Positions 37,155 through 46,054 of a stretch of DNA of 56,878 bases are shown here, in pieces. The DNA is from Pseudomonadota bacterium (GTDB taxonomy: Bacteria > Pseudomonadota > Alphaproteobacteria > UBA828). Numbering within the stretch: position 1 is the first letter of the stretch; every line of letters starts with the position of its first letter. A model generated the notes under the pieces. It searched no databases. It was not told the DNA's origin and saw nothing but the letters and a program-made list of their open reading frames with translations. Position numbers and translations under genes: made by a program. The stretch covers positions 1-56,878 of the forward strand of contig JAQBTG010000023.1 in assembly GCA_027624955.1 (NCBI GenBank), given 5' to 3'.

Positions 37155-38069
37155 TTAGTCGGGCACCTGCTGGTCACTCAGCGCCGTCTTCAAGCTGACT
37201 TCGCCGGAGCCTGGTTTGAGCGGCTGTTGTTGGCTTTCATGCGGGCACCAGCCGGCGAGATACAGCACTTGAAATGTCGCCGGGATACGGCCGCTGTCGT
37301 CGCCGAACATCTGGCGGTAATGCTCAACTGCGGCCAACATGGTGCCCCGGCGTGTGAAGCCCATGCGGCGTTCTCGCAGAACATTGCTCTCTCCCATGCC
37401 ACGTAGTTCTCGCATCAGGGCGAGCGCATCGGGGTAACTGACATTTATCGTATCGCTGTCGACGACTGGAAGCGCAAAGCCGGCGCGTTGCAAAAGCGCG
37501 CCCAGATCGCGAATTTCGACGAAGGGCGCAATTCTCGGGCTAATTCCGCCTTCGACTTCACTTTCCGCCCGGGTCAACGATTGACGGAGTTCAGTCAGGC
37601 TGTCACCACCGAAGATGGCGCCAAGAAACAGTCCGTCTGGGCGAAGCGCGCGGCGAATTTGAATAAGCGCCCCCGGCAGGTCATTGACCCAATGGAGACT
37701 GAGCGCGCTGATGACGAGATCGAGCGACGCGGCGGCAAAAGGCAACCACTCTTCGTCCGCGACGACACGATTGGACCCTGAACTACTTGCGACCATGGCC
37801 GGAGAGAGGTCGCATTGGATGAGACGCTCTATGCCGTTTAGACCGGATAATTCGGCTGCCAGGCAATCACCTCGGCAACCCAATTCCACAGCTAAGGGAA
37901 AGCGCCGTTTAATATCTCCAAGGCGCTCGGCGAGCCTTGCTGAGACTTCCTGGGCCAGAAAGGAATGAGCAGCAAAGTTAGCCGCTACGCGATCGCGCCG
38001 CCGGCGCAATTGTGCGCGGTCGAACGGGCCTTTCTCGCCGCCTGGGCTGCCTGAAGTTGCCGTATTCAT
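37155..38069 (-). CDS. Class I methyltransferase, NDUFAF5/BioC-like
   Basis: About 304 residues. The start sits at the ATG at 38069 (MNTATSGSPGGEKGPFDRAQLRRRRDRVA). The segment FDRAQLRRRRDRVAANFAAHSFL, then LAVELGCRGDCLAAEL (motif I, with Gly-Cys-Arg-Gly replacing the usual Gly-x-Gly-x-Gly), is that of the alphaproteobacterial relatives of the mitochondrial complex I assembly factor NDUFAF5. That protein hydroxylates an Arg of a complex I subunit. Other marks are EWLPFAAASLDLVISALSLHWVNDLPGAL. The bacterial target is not established. It is divergent from comF by about 40 bp, an arrangement common in this class. Confidence 0.87.
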   Translation of the reverse strand: MNTATSGSPGGEKGPFDRAQLRRRRDRVAANFAAHSFLAQEVSARLAERLGDIKRRFPLAVELGCRGDCLAAELSGLNGIERLIQCDLSPAMVASSSGSNRVVADEEWLPFAAASLDLVISALSLHWVNDLPGALIQIRRALRPDGLFLGAIFGGDSLTELRQSLTRAESEVEGGISPRIAPFVEIRDLGALLQRAGFALPVVDSDTINVSYPDALALMRELRGMGESNVLRERRMGFTRRGTMLAAVEHYRQMFGDDSGRIPATFQVLYLAGWCPHESQQQPLKPGSGEVSLKTALSDQQVPD

Positions 38070-38110
38070 GGCTGCTATATGACATGTGCAGGCACAGTCG
38101 GCAAAGTGAT

Positions 38111-38911
38111 ATGGCCGTTGACCTGGCCGCTGTCGGGAGTTTGATTCTGGATATGGCTCGAAACGCAACATTCGGCTATGTCGTGCGCACGCTGATGCGG
38201 GGCGGCATGAACATGGTTCTGCCGCCGCATTGTGGGGCCTGCGACGCGCCGGTCGACGTGCCGGGGCGACTGTGCGCCGAATGTTGGAGTAAGGTCAGCT
38301 TTATCGTGGCACCCTATTGCGCTTGTTGCGGCACGCCCTTCGAAATCGAGGCCGAAGCCGGTGCTGTCTGCGCCGCGTGCTACCGCACGCCGCCGATTTA
38401 TCGCCGCGCCCGCGCTGCGATTCTCTATCGCAGCGTTGGCCGCGATCTCCTTCTCGCTTTGAAAATGGCTGACCGTACCTGGATCGCGCCGGCTCTTGGC
38501 AGCTGGATGTCGCGCGCCGGCGCGGAGCTGCTACAGGACGCAGATTTAATTGTGCCCGTGCCACTTCATCGTTGGCGGCTTCTGGCGCGGCGCTTCAACC
38601 AATCGGCACTTTTGGCGGCGACGGTAAGCCGAGATTCGGGCACGGCGTGGATTCCCGATTTACTGGTCCGCGCCCGCGCCACGAAGTCTCAGGCGAGACT
38701 CAGTGCAAACTTGAGGCGCACAAATGTTAAAGGCGCGTTCCGTCTGCGCAAGCGCCATGCCGATCGGGTGCGAGGCAAAACTATCCTCCTGGTGGACGAT
38801 GTTATTACCACCGGTGCGACGGTAGAGGCGTGCGTGCAGGCGCTACTCCGCGGCGGCGCTGCGGGAGTTGACGTATTGACCCTTGCGCGAACCCTGGATC
38901 GTTCTACATGA
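38111..38911 (+). CDS. ComF family phosphoribosyltransferase-like protein with double zinc ribbon
   Basis: About 266 residues. The N-terminal zinc ribbon has four Cys pairs (CGACD, CAECW, CACCG, CAACY). The C-terminal type I phosphoribosyltransferase domain has the PRPP loop ILLVDDVITTGATVEACVQAL and the segment LIVPVPLHRWRLLARRFNQSALLA. In naturally competent bacteria ComF helps DNA uptake; elsewhere its role is unclear. The ATG at 38111 is chosen because the upstream frame overlaps the divergent methyltransferase gene. grxC follows after 33 bp. Confidence 0.92.
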   Translation: MAVDLAAVGSLILDMARNATFGYVVRTLMRGGMNMVLPPHCGACDAPVDVPGRLCAECWSKVSFIVAPYCACCGTPFEIEAEAGAVCAACYRTPPIYRRARAAILYRSVGRDLLLALKMADRTWIAPALGSWMSRAGAELLQDADLIVPVPLHRWRLLARRFNQSALLAATVSRDSGTAWIPDLLVRARATKSQARLSANLRRTNVKGAFRLRKRHADRVRGKTILLVDDVITTGATVEACVQALLRGGAAGVDVLTLARTLDRST

Positions 38912-38944
38912 TGAAGCTAGAAACCAAAGCGAAGGGGTGCGAAC

Positions 38945-39202
38945 TTGCCCGAAGTTATTCTTTATACAACGCCATTTTGTCCGTATTGCCATCGAGCGAA
39001 GCGATTGCTTGAGAACAAAGGCGTGGCATTCACTGATATCGGTGTGATGGGCAAACCCGAATTGCGCCGCGAGATGGAGGCGCTCTCGGGCGGCTACACG
39101 GTGCCGCAAATACTCATCGATGGAGAACCGATTGGCGGCTCCGACGAGCTGGCTGCACTTGAACGAGCAGGGAGATTAGACGGCATGTTGGGGCTGTCAT
39201 GA
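38945..39202 (+). CDS. grxC: Glutaredoxin 3
   Basis: 85 residues; a dithiol glutaredoxin with the redox-active Cys12-Pro-Tyr-Cys15 (TTPFCPYCHRAK) and the glutathione-binding segments GYTVPQILIDGEPIGGSDEL. It starts with TTG, with AAGGGG upstream. The stop overlaps the ATG of the following nitrilase gene (ATGA). Confidence 0.96.
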   Translation: MPEVILYTTPFCPYCHRAKRLLENKGVAFTDIGVMGKPELRREMEALSGGYTVPQILIDGEPIGGSDELAALERAGRLDGMLGLS

Positions 39203-40053
39203 CAACCAAAGTGCGGGTGGCCTGCGTTCAACCAAGCAGCGGCCAGGATATGGCGGAGAATTTGCGCAGCGCTTGCGAGTTGGTCCGCGCGGCGGAAGGC
39301 GAGGGCGCCAAACTTATCGCCTTGCCCGAAAATGTGGCGCTGATGGATCACCGCACTGAGGAGGTTCACGCGCAGTCAGCGGCGCCCGATAAGCATCCGG
39401 CGATCTCCGCGTTCGCCGACATCGCGCGTGAAACCGGAGTCTGGATCGTTGCTGGCTCCGTTGGCGCGCGTACATCCGACGGGCGGGTCGCCAACTGCTC
39501 AATTCTCATTGACGGCGACGGCGCCATCGTCGCCCGATACGACAAAATTCATATGTTCGATGTTGATCTGCCGAACGGCGAGATCTACCGCGAATCCGAC
39601 GCCTTCCGTGCCGGCAATGATGCTGTCATCGCCCAAACGCCATGGGGCGGGCTCGGCATGAGTATCTGCTATGATCTTCGCTTTCCGCATCTTTACCGCG
39701 CTCTTGCCCATGGCGGTGCGCATATCATTTCAATTCCGGCCGCGTTTACCAAGGTAACTGGCGAAGCGGTATGGCATGTGTTGAACCGCGCCCGCGCCAT
39801 TGAGAGCGCCGCGTTTGTAATTTCGCCCTGCATGTGGGGAAGTCACTCAGGCGGACGGACAACGTTCGGCCACTCGCTGATTGTCGACCCCTGGGGCACA
39901 GTACTGGCAGATGCCGGTGAAGGCGTGGGTTATGTGACGGTCGAGATCGATTTGGACGAGGTTGCCAAGGCGCGCGCCGCTATTCCGGCCCTCCGGCATG
40001 ACCGTGATTTCAATATTCCATCGGACGATAGGAAAGCGATTCGGGCAGTCTAG
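39199..40053 (+). CDS. Carbon-nitrogen hydrolase (nitrilase superfamily, Nit-like amidase)
   Basis: 284 residues. The catalytic triad is Glu44 (LIALPENVALM), the Lys in RYDKIHMFDVDLP and the Cys in GMSICYDLRFPHLYRAL. The pattern matches the Nit1/deaminated glutathione amidase group. That activity would fit its coupling to grxC, a glutathione-dependent gene (ATGA overlap), as removal of a damaged form of glutathione. The substrate is inference. Confidence 0.92.
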   Translation: MTTKVRVACVQPSSGQDMAENLRSACELVRAAEGEGAKLIALPENVALMDHRTEEVHAQSAAPDKHPAISAFADIARETGVWIVAGSVGARTSDGRVANCSILIDGDGAIVARYDKIHMFDVDLPNGEIYRESDAFRAGNDAVIAQTPWGGLGMSICYDLRFPHLYRALAHGGAHIISIPAAFTKVTGEAVWHVLNRARAIESAAFVISPCMWGSHSGGRTTFGHSLIVDPWGTVLADAGEGVGYVTVEIDLDEVAKARAAIPALRHDRDFNIPSDDRKAIRAV

Positions 40054-40057
40054 TAAT

Positions 40058-40594
40058 TTACGCGGGTTTGCGCGCGCAAATCCGCTGCACGGCAGCTGGT
40101 TTGGGTTCTTCGATGATTAAGTCCTCATAGGCGAGGATGACCAGGCCGGCGAAAACGCTGGACAGAAGCTCGCCGCGATTCAACAAGTAAGCAGGATTTC
40201 TGGGGCGACCAAAATTCTCGTTTCCCGCCGCGAAGGTTTCGTAAAGCAACAACCCGCCGGGCGTCAAAGCGGCAAGAATCTCCGGAAACAGTGGACGGTG
40301 AAGATAGTTGGTTACCACGATGGCAGCGAACTGACGGCCAGAAAACGGCCAGGCGCCATTCTCGAGATCAGCTGCGACAATTTCCATTCTGGCTTCTTCC
40401 TGAATGTCCGCCAGCGCCGAAACATCGATATCGCAAGCCGTGACTTGAAGGCCGTGACGCAGCAGGAATAGGCTGTGACGGCCGCCACCGCACGCGAGGT
40501 CCAGCACCGACCCGCGCGGCTCGATTTCGCCGGCAAAACGGGTGATCCAGGATGAGGGCGCGCCGCGCCCTTGGGCACCGTTGTGTTTGCTCAT
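40058..40594 (-). CDS. Class I SAM-dependent methyltransferase, TehB-like
   Basis: 178 residues. Motif I is SVLDLACGGGRHSLFLLRHG, the acidic end of strand 2 is VTACDIDVSAL, and motif IV is AAIVVTNYLHRPLFPEIL, followed by LTPGGLLLYETFAAGNENFGRPRNPAYLL. The last segment is typical of TehB/small methyltransferases of unknown substrate. Its stop lies only 4 bp from that of the convergent nitrilase gene. Confidence 0.87.
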   Translation of the reverse strand: MSKHNGAQGRGAPSSWITRFAGEIEPRGSVLDLACGGGRHSLFLLRHGLQVTACDIDVSALADIQEEARMEIVAADLENGAWPFSGRQFAAIVVTNYLHRPLFPEILAALTPGGLLLYETFAAGNENFGRPRNPAYLLNRGELLSSVFAGLVILAYEDLIIEEPKPAAVQRICARKPA

Positions 40595-40679
40595 CGTATT
40601 GTGGACGCTTGATTTCGTACCAATTTAAGATACTTAGTGAAGCTCGATCGGAGCTTAAGATGGTATTGGATCAATTGCG

Positions 40680-41162
40680 ATGATTGTCTTTGACGTGAAA
40701 TGCGCGCAGGAGCACGTATTCGAAGCGTGGTTTGCCGATTCCGATACAAGTACCCGGCAGATTTCGGGCGGCAAGGTGGCGTGTCCAATTTGCGGCGACC
40801 ACAAGGTCGCAAAGGCGCCAATGGCGCCGAATATTCCGGCTGGTACCGGGCGTGGCCGGGGTCGGGGCGGCGAACCCGTTCATGCAAAGACGGCTAACGC
40901 GGCGCCAGGCGCGGCGATGGCGCCGCCAACACCAGAACAAATGGGCGAGGCCATCAAAACATTGCGTAAGATGCGCGAAGTGGTCGAAAAGAACTTCGAC
41001 AATGTTGGCGAGCGCTTTCCTGAAGAAGCACGCAAAATTCACCATGGCGAAGTTGAAAAGCGGAATATTTACGGCGACGCCAGCAGGGAAGAAGCGCAGG
41101 AACTTCAGGAAGAGGGTATCGAGATCAGCCAGATGCCTTGGGTGCCACGGCACGATTCTTAA
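40680..41162 (+). CDS. DUF1178 family protein
   Basis: 160 residues. The opening MIVFDVKCAQEHVFEAWFADSDT and the Cys pair CPICGDHKVAKAPMAPNI are the family signature, probably a small zinc ribbon. The C-terminal part is ETLRKMREVVEKNFDNVGERFPEEARKIHHGE-type (seen here as IKTLRKMREVVEKNFDNVGE and RFPEEARKIHHGEVE). The function is not established. It ends with a 4-bp overlap with the convergent ubiG gene. Confidence 0.93.
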   Translation: MIVFDVKCAQEHVFEAWFADSDTSTRQISGGKVACPICGDHKVAKAPMAPNIPAGTGRGRGRGGEPVHAKTANAAPGAAMAPPTPEQMGEAIKTLRKMREVVEKNFDNVGERFPEEARKIHHGEVEKRNIYGDASREEAQELQEEGIEISQMPWVPRHDS

Positions 41163-41923
41163 GTTTCGCTTTTTACTCCAGAGGCAATGTAATTCACCGA
41201 GAGTTTTTGGCTGAGTACCCAGTCGCGTGTCAGCGGGTCGTAGGTAAGGCCGCTGACGTCTTGAATGGCGATGCCGTGTCGACGTAGCGGCGCCACAAGT
41301 TCAGAGGGGCGGACAAATTTTGACCATTTGTGCATGCCAGGTGGAAGCCACCGCAAAATGTGCTCGGCCGCAACAATGGCAAGTAGATAGGACGCGGCGG
41401 TCCTATTGAGGGTGGCGGCGAAAAACATTCCGCCGGGTCGCACCAAGTGCGAGCTTGCGGCGAGAAAACTACCTAAATCCGCCACATGCTCGACCACTTC
41501 GAGCGTCAGCACGCCGTCAAATTGAATGTTTTCATCGGCCAGCTCTTCGGCGCTGATGTGGCGGTAGTCGATGTTTAACCCAGATTGATCTGCGTGTAGC
41601 CGCGCCGCTTCGATGGCATCTCCGCCGGCGTCGATTGCCGTGACTGCAGCGCCTAAACGCGCCAAAGGTTCAGCGATCAGCCCACCACCGCAACCGATAT
41701 CCAGCAGACGCAAGCCGGCGAGCGGGCGCTCGTTTCTTATGTCGCGCTCATATCGTTGGCAGAGGTGGTCGCGTATGTAGGTAAGGCGCGGAATGTTGAG
41801 AGAATGAAGCGCACGGAAGGGCCCATCAGGCTGCCACCAATTCTCAGACAGTGCGGCGAATCGCGCGATCTCTTGTTCGTCGATGCTGGCGTGCTCTGGC
41901 GCCGCTCTGTTTTTTTGTGTCAT
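41159..41923 (-). CDS. ubiG: Ubiquinone biosynthesis O-methyltransferase UbiG
   Basis: 254 residues; carries out both O-methylation steps in ubiquinone synthesis. Marks include the N-terminal FAALSENWWQPDGPFRALHSLNIPRL, motif I LRLLDIGCGGGLIAEPLARLGAAVTAIDAGGDAIEAA and the downstream MLTLEVVEHV-like segment (seen as GVLTLEVVEHVADLGSFL). The ATG at 41923 is set by GGAG 5 nt upstream. It is divergent from lysC. Confidence 0.96.
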   Translation of the reverse strand: MTQKNRAAPEHASIDEQEIARFAALSENWWQPDGPFRALHSLNIPRLTYIRDHLCQRYERDIRNERPLAGLRLLDIGCGGGLIAEPLARLGAAVTAIDAGGDAIEAARLHADQSGLNIDYRHISAEELADENIQFDGVLTLEVVEHVADLGSFLAASSHLVRPGGMFFAATLNRTAASYLLAIVAAEHILRWLPPGMHKWSKFVRPSELVAPLRRHGIAIQDVSGLTYDPLTRDWVLSQKLSVNYIASGVKSET

Positions 41924-42040
41924 GCGTTCTCCGCCTGCTTGCTTGCGTGATTCTAACACAGTATGTATACGCGCCCTTCGCTCCATAACCAGGATGAACG
42001 AGGCGCGCCCCTCCCCTTGCCGGGCGCCAAAGTAAATTTA

Positions 42041-43288
42041 ATGGCGTTAATTGTACAAAAATTCGGTGGGACTTCCGTGTCCCATTTAGGGCCAATCCGC
42101 CGTGTTGCGCGCCGGGTCAAGGCCGAGTTGGATGCCGGCAATCAAGTGGCCGTCGTGGTTTCCGCAATGGCCGGTGTGACCGACCAGCTCGTGGGATGGG
42201 TGCAGGATATTTCGCCTAAAGGCAGCCGCGCGGAATATGACGTCGTGGTGTCGAGCGGCGAACAGGTAACCAGCGGTTTGGTGGCGCTCGCCCTGCAGCA
42301 ATTGGGTGTTGAGGCGCGCTCTTGGATGGGCTGGCAATTGCCGGTACGCACCAATGGCAACCACAGTCGCGCCCTCATCCACGAAATAGAGACGGGCGAA
42401 ATAAGGCAATTAATGGCGGCGGGTGGCGTTCCCGTGGTGGCGGGATTTCAGGGGCTGTCGCCAGACGGCCGGGTGACGACGGTCGGCCGCGGCGGTTCGG
42501 ATACGCTTGCGGTCGCGCTTGCGGCGGCGCTCGGCGCCGACCGCTGCGATCTCTATTCTGATGTCACCGGCGTCTTTACCGCCGATCCGTGGATCGTCAA
42601 TAATGCGCGCAAGCTTGACAAGATCACGTACGAGGAGATGCTCGAACTAGCCTCATTGGGGGCCAAGGTCTTGGACCCTCGGGCGGTGCGGATGGCGCTT
42701 CGCCATCGTGTGCCGATTCAGGTGTTGTCGAGTTTCGCCGATTTGCCGGGAACGTTGGTCGAAGGAACAATCATTACGGACGTGTGGGGCATGCAGTTAG
42801 AAAACGACGAAACCCAAAATATGGTTACCGGGATCGCCTACAGCCGCGATGATGCCAAGATTACGGTCGTGCGGGTACCGGACAAGCCGGGTGTGGCTGC
42901 CAATATTCTGGCGCCGCTTTCTGAGGCCAATATCAATATCGACATGATCGTGCAAAATATTTCACATAACGGGAAGGCGACAGATATCACTTTCACCGTT
43001 GCCCGCGGCGATGCGGCGCGCGCCATCGAAGCGTTGAACAAATTGCAGAGCGAGCTGGAATTTGAACGGCTGTTGAGCGATACCGAAGTGGCCAAGGTTT
43101 CGGTTATCGGAGTTGGCATGCAAAGCCATGCTGGTGTCGCGCAAACAATGTTCACCGCTCTCGCCGAGAACAATATCAACATCCAAGTGATATCGACGTC
43201 GGAAATAAAAACCAGTGTTTTGATCGCAGAGGAACATACGGAGCTCGCTGTGCGCGCTCTGCATGCTGCCTACCGACTGGATGAATAA
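42041..43288 (+). CDS. lysC: Aspartate kinase
   Basis: 415 residues; phosphorylates aspartate at the start of lysine, threonine and methionine synthesis. The catalytic opening is MALIVQKFGGTSVSHLGPIRRVARRV, with KFGGTS as the ATP/aspartate motif, then GRGGSDTLAVALAAALGADRCDLYSDVTGVFTADP. Two ACT domains follow (ITVVRVPDKPGVAANILAPL and VSVIGVGMQSHAGVAQTMFTALAE), the usual site of lysine/threonine feedback. The start at 42041 is chosen by the family pattern although its ribosome binding site is weak. The end overlaps the nitronate monooxygenase start by 8 bp. Confidence 0.97.
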   Translation: MALIVQKFGGTSVSHLGPIRRVARRVKAELDAGNQVAVVVSAMAGVTDQLVGWVQDISPKGSRAEYDVVVSSGEQVTSGLVALALQQLGVEARSWMGWQLPVRTNGNHSRALIHEIETGEIRQLMAAGGVPVVAGFQGLSPDGRVTTVGRGGSDTLAVALAAALGADRCDLYSDVTGVFTADPWIVNNARKLDKITYEEMLELASLGAKVLDPRAVRMALRHRVPIQVLSSFADLPGTLVEGTIITDVWGMQLENDETQNMVTGIAYSRDDAKITVVRVPDKPGVAANILAPLSEANINIDMIVQNISHNGKATDITFTVARGDAARAIEALNKLQSELEFERLLSDTEVAKVSVIGVGMQSHAGVAQTMFTALAENNINIQVISTSEIKTSVLIAEEHTELAVRALHAAYRLDE

Positions 43289-44330
43289 AGACAGCGCTCT
43301 TGTTGCTGCGCGCGCCGAGCTAGATGAATTATCCGCCAGTGGGCGTGCGTTTCTCGGCGTCCGCCATGCCATTTTAGGCGGTGCGATGTCCTGGTTATCC
43401 GAGCGCCATTTGGTTTCGGCGACTTCAAATTGTGGCGCTTTCGGCGTTATCGCGACCGGTTCGATGAGCCCCGACCAATTGCGCGAAGAGATCAGGCAAA
43501 CTTTCGCGCTTACCGACAAGCCATTTGGCGTCAATGTGATCATCATGCATCCTGAAATCGATGCGTTGTTGCAGGTCTGCATCGACGAGGGGATTGGACA
43601 TGTTGTTCTAGCAGGCGGCATGCCGCCGCGCTCCGCAACGGACCCACTAAAAGAATCCAACATCAAAACTATCGCCTTCGCACCGACTCTGCCGGTGGCC
43701 AAGAAGCTGATGCGTCAAGGCGTCGATGCGTTCATCATCGAAGGCATGGAGGCGGGTGGCCATACTGGCCCCGTGTCGACCAGCGTTCTATGCCAGGAAA
43801 TTCTCCCCCATCTGCGCGAAGTTCCCGTGTTTGTCGGTGGCGGTATTGGGCGCGGCGATGCCATCGCCCTGTATATGGAAATGGGTGCTGCGGGGTGCCA
43901 AATTGGCACGCGCTTTGTTTGCGCAACCGAGTCCATCGCACATGGAAATTTCAAAAAAATTATCCTTCATGCCAAGGCGCGCGACGCGCAACTCTCAGTG
44001 CAGCTGGATCCGGATTTTCCGGTAATTCCCGTGCGGGCTCTCGCCAACAAGGCGACTGAGCAATTTTTCGCGGCCCAGCGCGACGCGATCGCGCGCTATC
44101 GTGCCGGCGAATTGGACCAGAAAGAAGCGCAACTTGTTATTGAACATTTTTGGGCAGGCTCGTTGCGCCGGGCGGTCATCGATGGCGATATCGAACATGG
44201 CTCGCTAATGGCCGGGCAGAGCGTCGGTATGGTCGATCGTGAGCAGCCCGTCGCAGATATCGTCGAAGAGTTAATTAGCCAAGCAACCGAGGTTCTCGCC
44301 ACGCGAATCGGGCGATTATCCACGGGATAG
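43281..44330 (+). CDS. Nitronate monooxygenase family FMN enzyme
   Basis: About 349 residues of the 2-nitropropane dioxygenase-like TIM barrel. The FMN-binding segments are LGGAMSWLSERHLVSATSNCGAFGVIATG, VDAFIIEGMEAGGHTGPVST and VPVFVGGGIGRGDAIALYMEMGAAGCQIGTRF. The His in AGGHTG is the catalytic base of the family. Its natural substrate is unknown; these enzymes oxidise nitronates such as propionate-3-nitronate. The ATG at 43281 overlaps the end of lysC (ATGAATAA), so the two are translationally coupled, but no metabolic link to lysine is evident. Confidence 0.9.
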   Translation: MNKDSALVAARAELDELSASGRAFLGVRHAILGGAMSWLSERHLVSATSNCGAFGVIATGSMSPDQLREEIRQTFALTDKPFGVNVIIMHPEIDALLQVCIDEGIGHVVLAGGMPPRSATDPLKESNIKTIAFAPTLPVAKKLMRQGVDAFIIEGMEAGGHTGPVSTSVLCQEILPHLREVPVFVGGGIGRGDAIALYMEMGAAGCQIGTRFVCATESIAHGNFKKIILHAKARDAQLSVQLDPDFPVIPVRALANKATEQFFAAQRDAIARYRAGELDQKEAQLVIEHFWAGSLRRAVIDGDIEHGSLMAGQSVGMVDREQPVADIVEELISQATEVLATRIGRLSTG

Positions 44331-44370
44331 AGATTTATGGGGAAAGTTTGGGGAAAGCGTCGCCACAATT

Positions 44371-44396
44371 GGGGCGCGCAATATTAATTGCGCCCC
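44371..44396. terminator. Possible rho-independent terminator after the lysC operon
   Basis: A 7-bp perfect stem (GGGGCGC with GCGCCCC) lies 40 bp behind the nitronate monooxygenase stop. Its T-rich tract is delayed and broken (TTATTTTAAT about 15 bp later), so the call is only moderate. Confidence 0.4.
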
Positions 44397-44537
44397 GCAC
44401 GGGCCGGTGTTATTTTAATGAAATGCCGTTAAGACAAGGCTTTGGGCTGCGCTTTGCGGTTTCAGCATGAGGATTGGCTGAGCCCGGCTTAAAGCAAAAC
44501 GGTAATCGGCGGCGAGGCGGATCCTAAATTGCTTGGG

Positions 44538-44555
44538 AAACGCCAGTTGGCGTTT
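44538..44555. promoter_or_regulatory. Perfect 18-bp palindrome upstream of the rodZ-like gene
   Basis: AAACGCCA-GT-TGGCGTTT lies about 90 bp before the rodZ-like start, in the 313-bp gap at 44331-44643. With a centre of only two bases it suits a dimeric DNA-binding protein better than a terminator. The rest of the gap holds the hairpin at 44371-44396 and no gene. Confidence 0.5.
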
Positions 44556-44643
44556 GTCATGTATGAGTTATCGAACCGTGAATTCAAGACTTAGCCGGTA
44601 AGGTGCCTGTTTTACATGCTGGTTGAAGCGATGAGGCGGCGGA

Positions 44644-45933
44644 ATGTTACAGCGAAGAGGGGTTGAACCTCTCGAACCGCAATTGGGCAGTGACCCTCTA
44701 TTACATCGGGCTGGCGGTGAAACCGCCGGCGAATTGCCGAGCCTCTGTGCTGATTTAAAGCGGGCCCGCATGACTGCGGGTTATGAATTGACGGACATCG
44801 CTTCGGCACTGCGAATCCGTCTGGTCTATCTTGAAGCATTGGAAGAAGGGCGCTTTGGCGATTTGCCGGGCACGACCTACGCCACCGGATTCCTACGCAG
44901 CTATTGTGAATATCTTAGACTCGACTCCGAAGAGATGGTTGAACGCCTCAAGCGCGAAACGACATCCGGGACTGTTCGGCGCGATCTAACGTTTCCGGTG
45001 CCGCCCAAAGAAGGCAGAAATCCAAAACCGTGGTTGGTATTGATAGTTTTGCTGTTAGCGGGCCTCGCCTATGGTGGCTGGTATGTTTATTCAACAGAAG
45101 GTCAAATCGCGACAAATCTCGTTTCAGACGTGTCTAACAAATTGACCGAGGCAGCCGGGCTGTCGAACGATGAAGACGTGATGGCGGCGGTCGCAACGGA
45201 GGCAGTTGCTACCGAGGACGAGGCAGGCGAAGCGCAATCGTCGGTTTCAAGCAAAGCAGCACCAACTGAGGCCGGCATCGAGAAATTTGTGAACAGCGAG
45301 CAAAATATAAGCACAACGCCGGAAGCTGTATCCGTACAAACGGATGTGGTGGGGGCGGAAGCGGGCGCAGCTCTTACGTCGCCTGACGTGGCGCGCGACG
45401 CTGCATCATCAACCACCAATTCTCGACCGCTGAGAAGTGATTCTCTTTGGGACAACGCCGCCCGCAGTCAGCCCGACGCATCGGCAGCCACTTTGGAATC
45501 GGCTCTTCCGCAGAGCGGGGAAGCTGTGCCCATCATTCGAAACGCAAATGCACAGTCGATGGAAGGTGAAGACTCCGAAGAATTTGATGTGGCTTCGTCT
45601 TCGTCTGATGCCACTGACATGCCGGCCCGTCGGCCCAGTATTTTTGGTGAAGAAAACGCAGATTTCAGAATTGCTATCAGGGCGACCGCCGATAGTTGGG
45701 TGGAAATTCAGGGTCCCAACAATGAGCTGTTGTTAACGCGAATTTTGCGCACCGGCGAAATATATCAAGTGCCAAATCGTTCGGGCTTGATCATGGTGAC
45801 TGGCAATGCAGGCGCTTTAGAGGTGCGTGTGGATGGCGCTGTCGTTGATGCGCTGGGCCCTATTGGCGTAGTTCGGCGCAACGTGTCCTTAGACCCGGAA
45901 ACTTTGGTTGCTGGTTCGGAAGCAGACCATTAG
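44644..45933 (+). CDS. RodZ-like cell-shape protein
   Basis: 429 residues. The N-terminal helix-turn-helix (about 36-105: LCADLKRARMTAGYELTDIASALRIRLVYLEALEEGRFGDLPGTTYATGFLRSYCEYL) is that of RodZ, followed by a basic juxtamembrane part and one membrane helix (about 130-150, LVLIVLLLAGLAYGGWYVYS). A long, low-complexity Ser/Ala/Glu/Thr linker (about 150-340) leads to the C-terminal DUF4115 domain (FRIAIRATADSWVEIQGPNNELLLTRILRTGEIYQVPNRSGLIMVTGNAGALEVRVDG). It should link the bacterial actin MreB to the envelope. The first 30 residues are an extra extension. GAGGCGGCGGA precedes the ATG. hisS follows 121 bp later. Confidence 0.9.
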   Translation: MLQRRGVEPLEPQLGSDPLLHRAGGETAGELPSLCADLKRARMTAGYELTDIASALRIRLVYLEALEEGRFGDLPGTTYATGFLRSYCEYLRLDSEEMVERLKRETTSGTVRRDLTFPVPPKEGRNPKPWLVLIVLLLAGLAYGGWYVYSTEGQIATNLVSDVSNKLTEAAGLSNDEDVMAAVATEAVATEDEAGEAQSSVSSKAAPTEAGIEKFVNSEQNISTTPEAVSVQTDVVGAEAGAALTSPDVARDAASSTTNSRPLRSDSLWDNAARSQPDASAATLESALPQSGEAVPIIRNANAQSMEGEDSEEFDVASSSSDATDMPARRPSIFGEENADFRIAIRATADSWVEIQGPNNELLLTRILRTGEIYQVPNRSGLIMVTGNAGALEVRVDGAVVDALGPIGVVRRNVSLDPETLVAGSEADH

Positions 45934-46054
45934 CGATTTATTCTGAGCTTTCGGGTTGGCGAATTTGCCCCGGTTAAATTTACGGACGCCGATACGGGCA
46001 GCAGTGATTCGCTGGCGCAGGAATTAACTCGCCATTCTCTGAACGGAGATTCAA

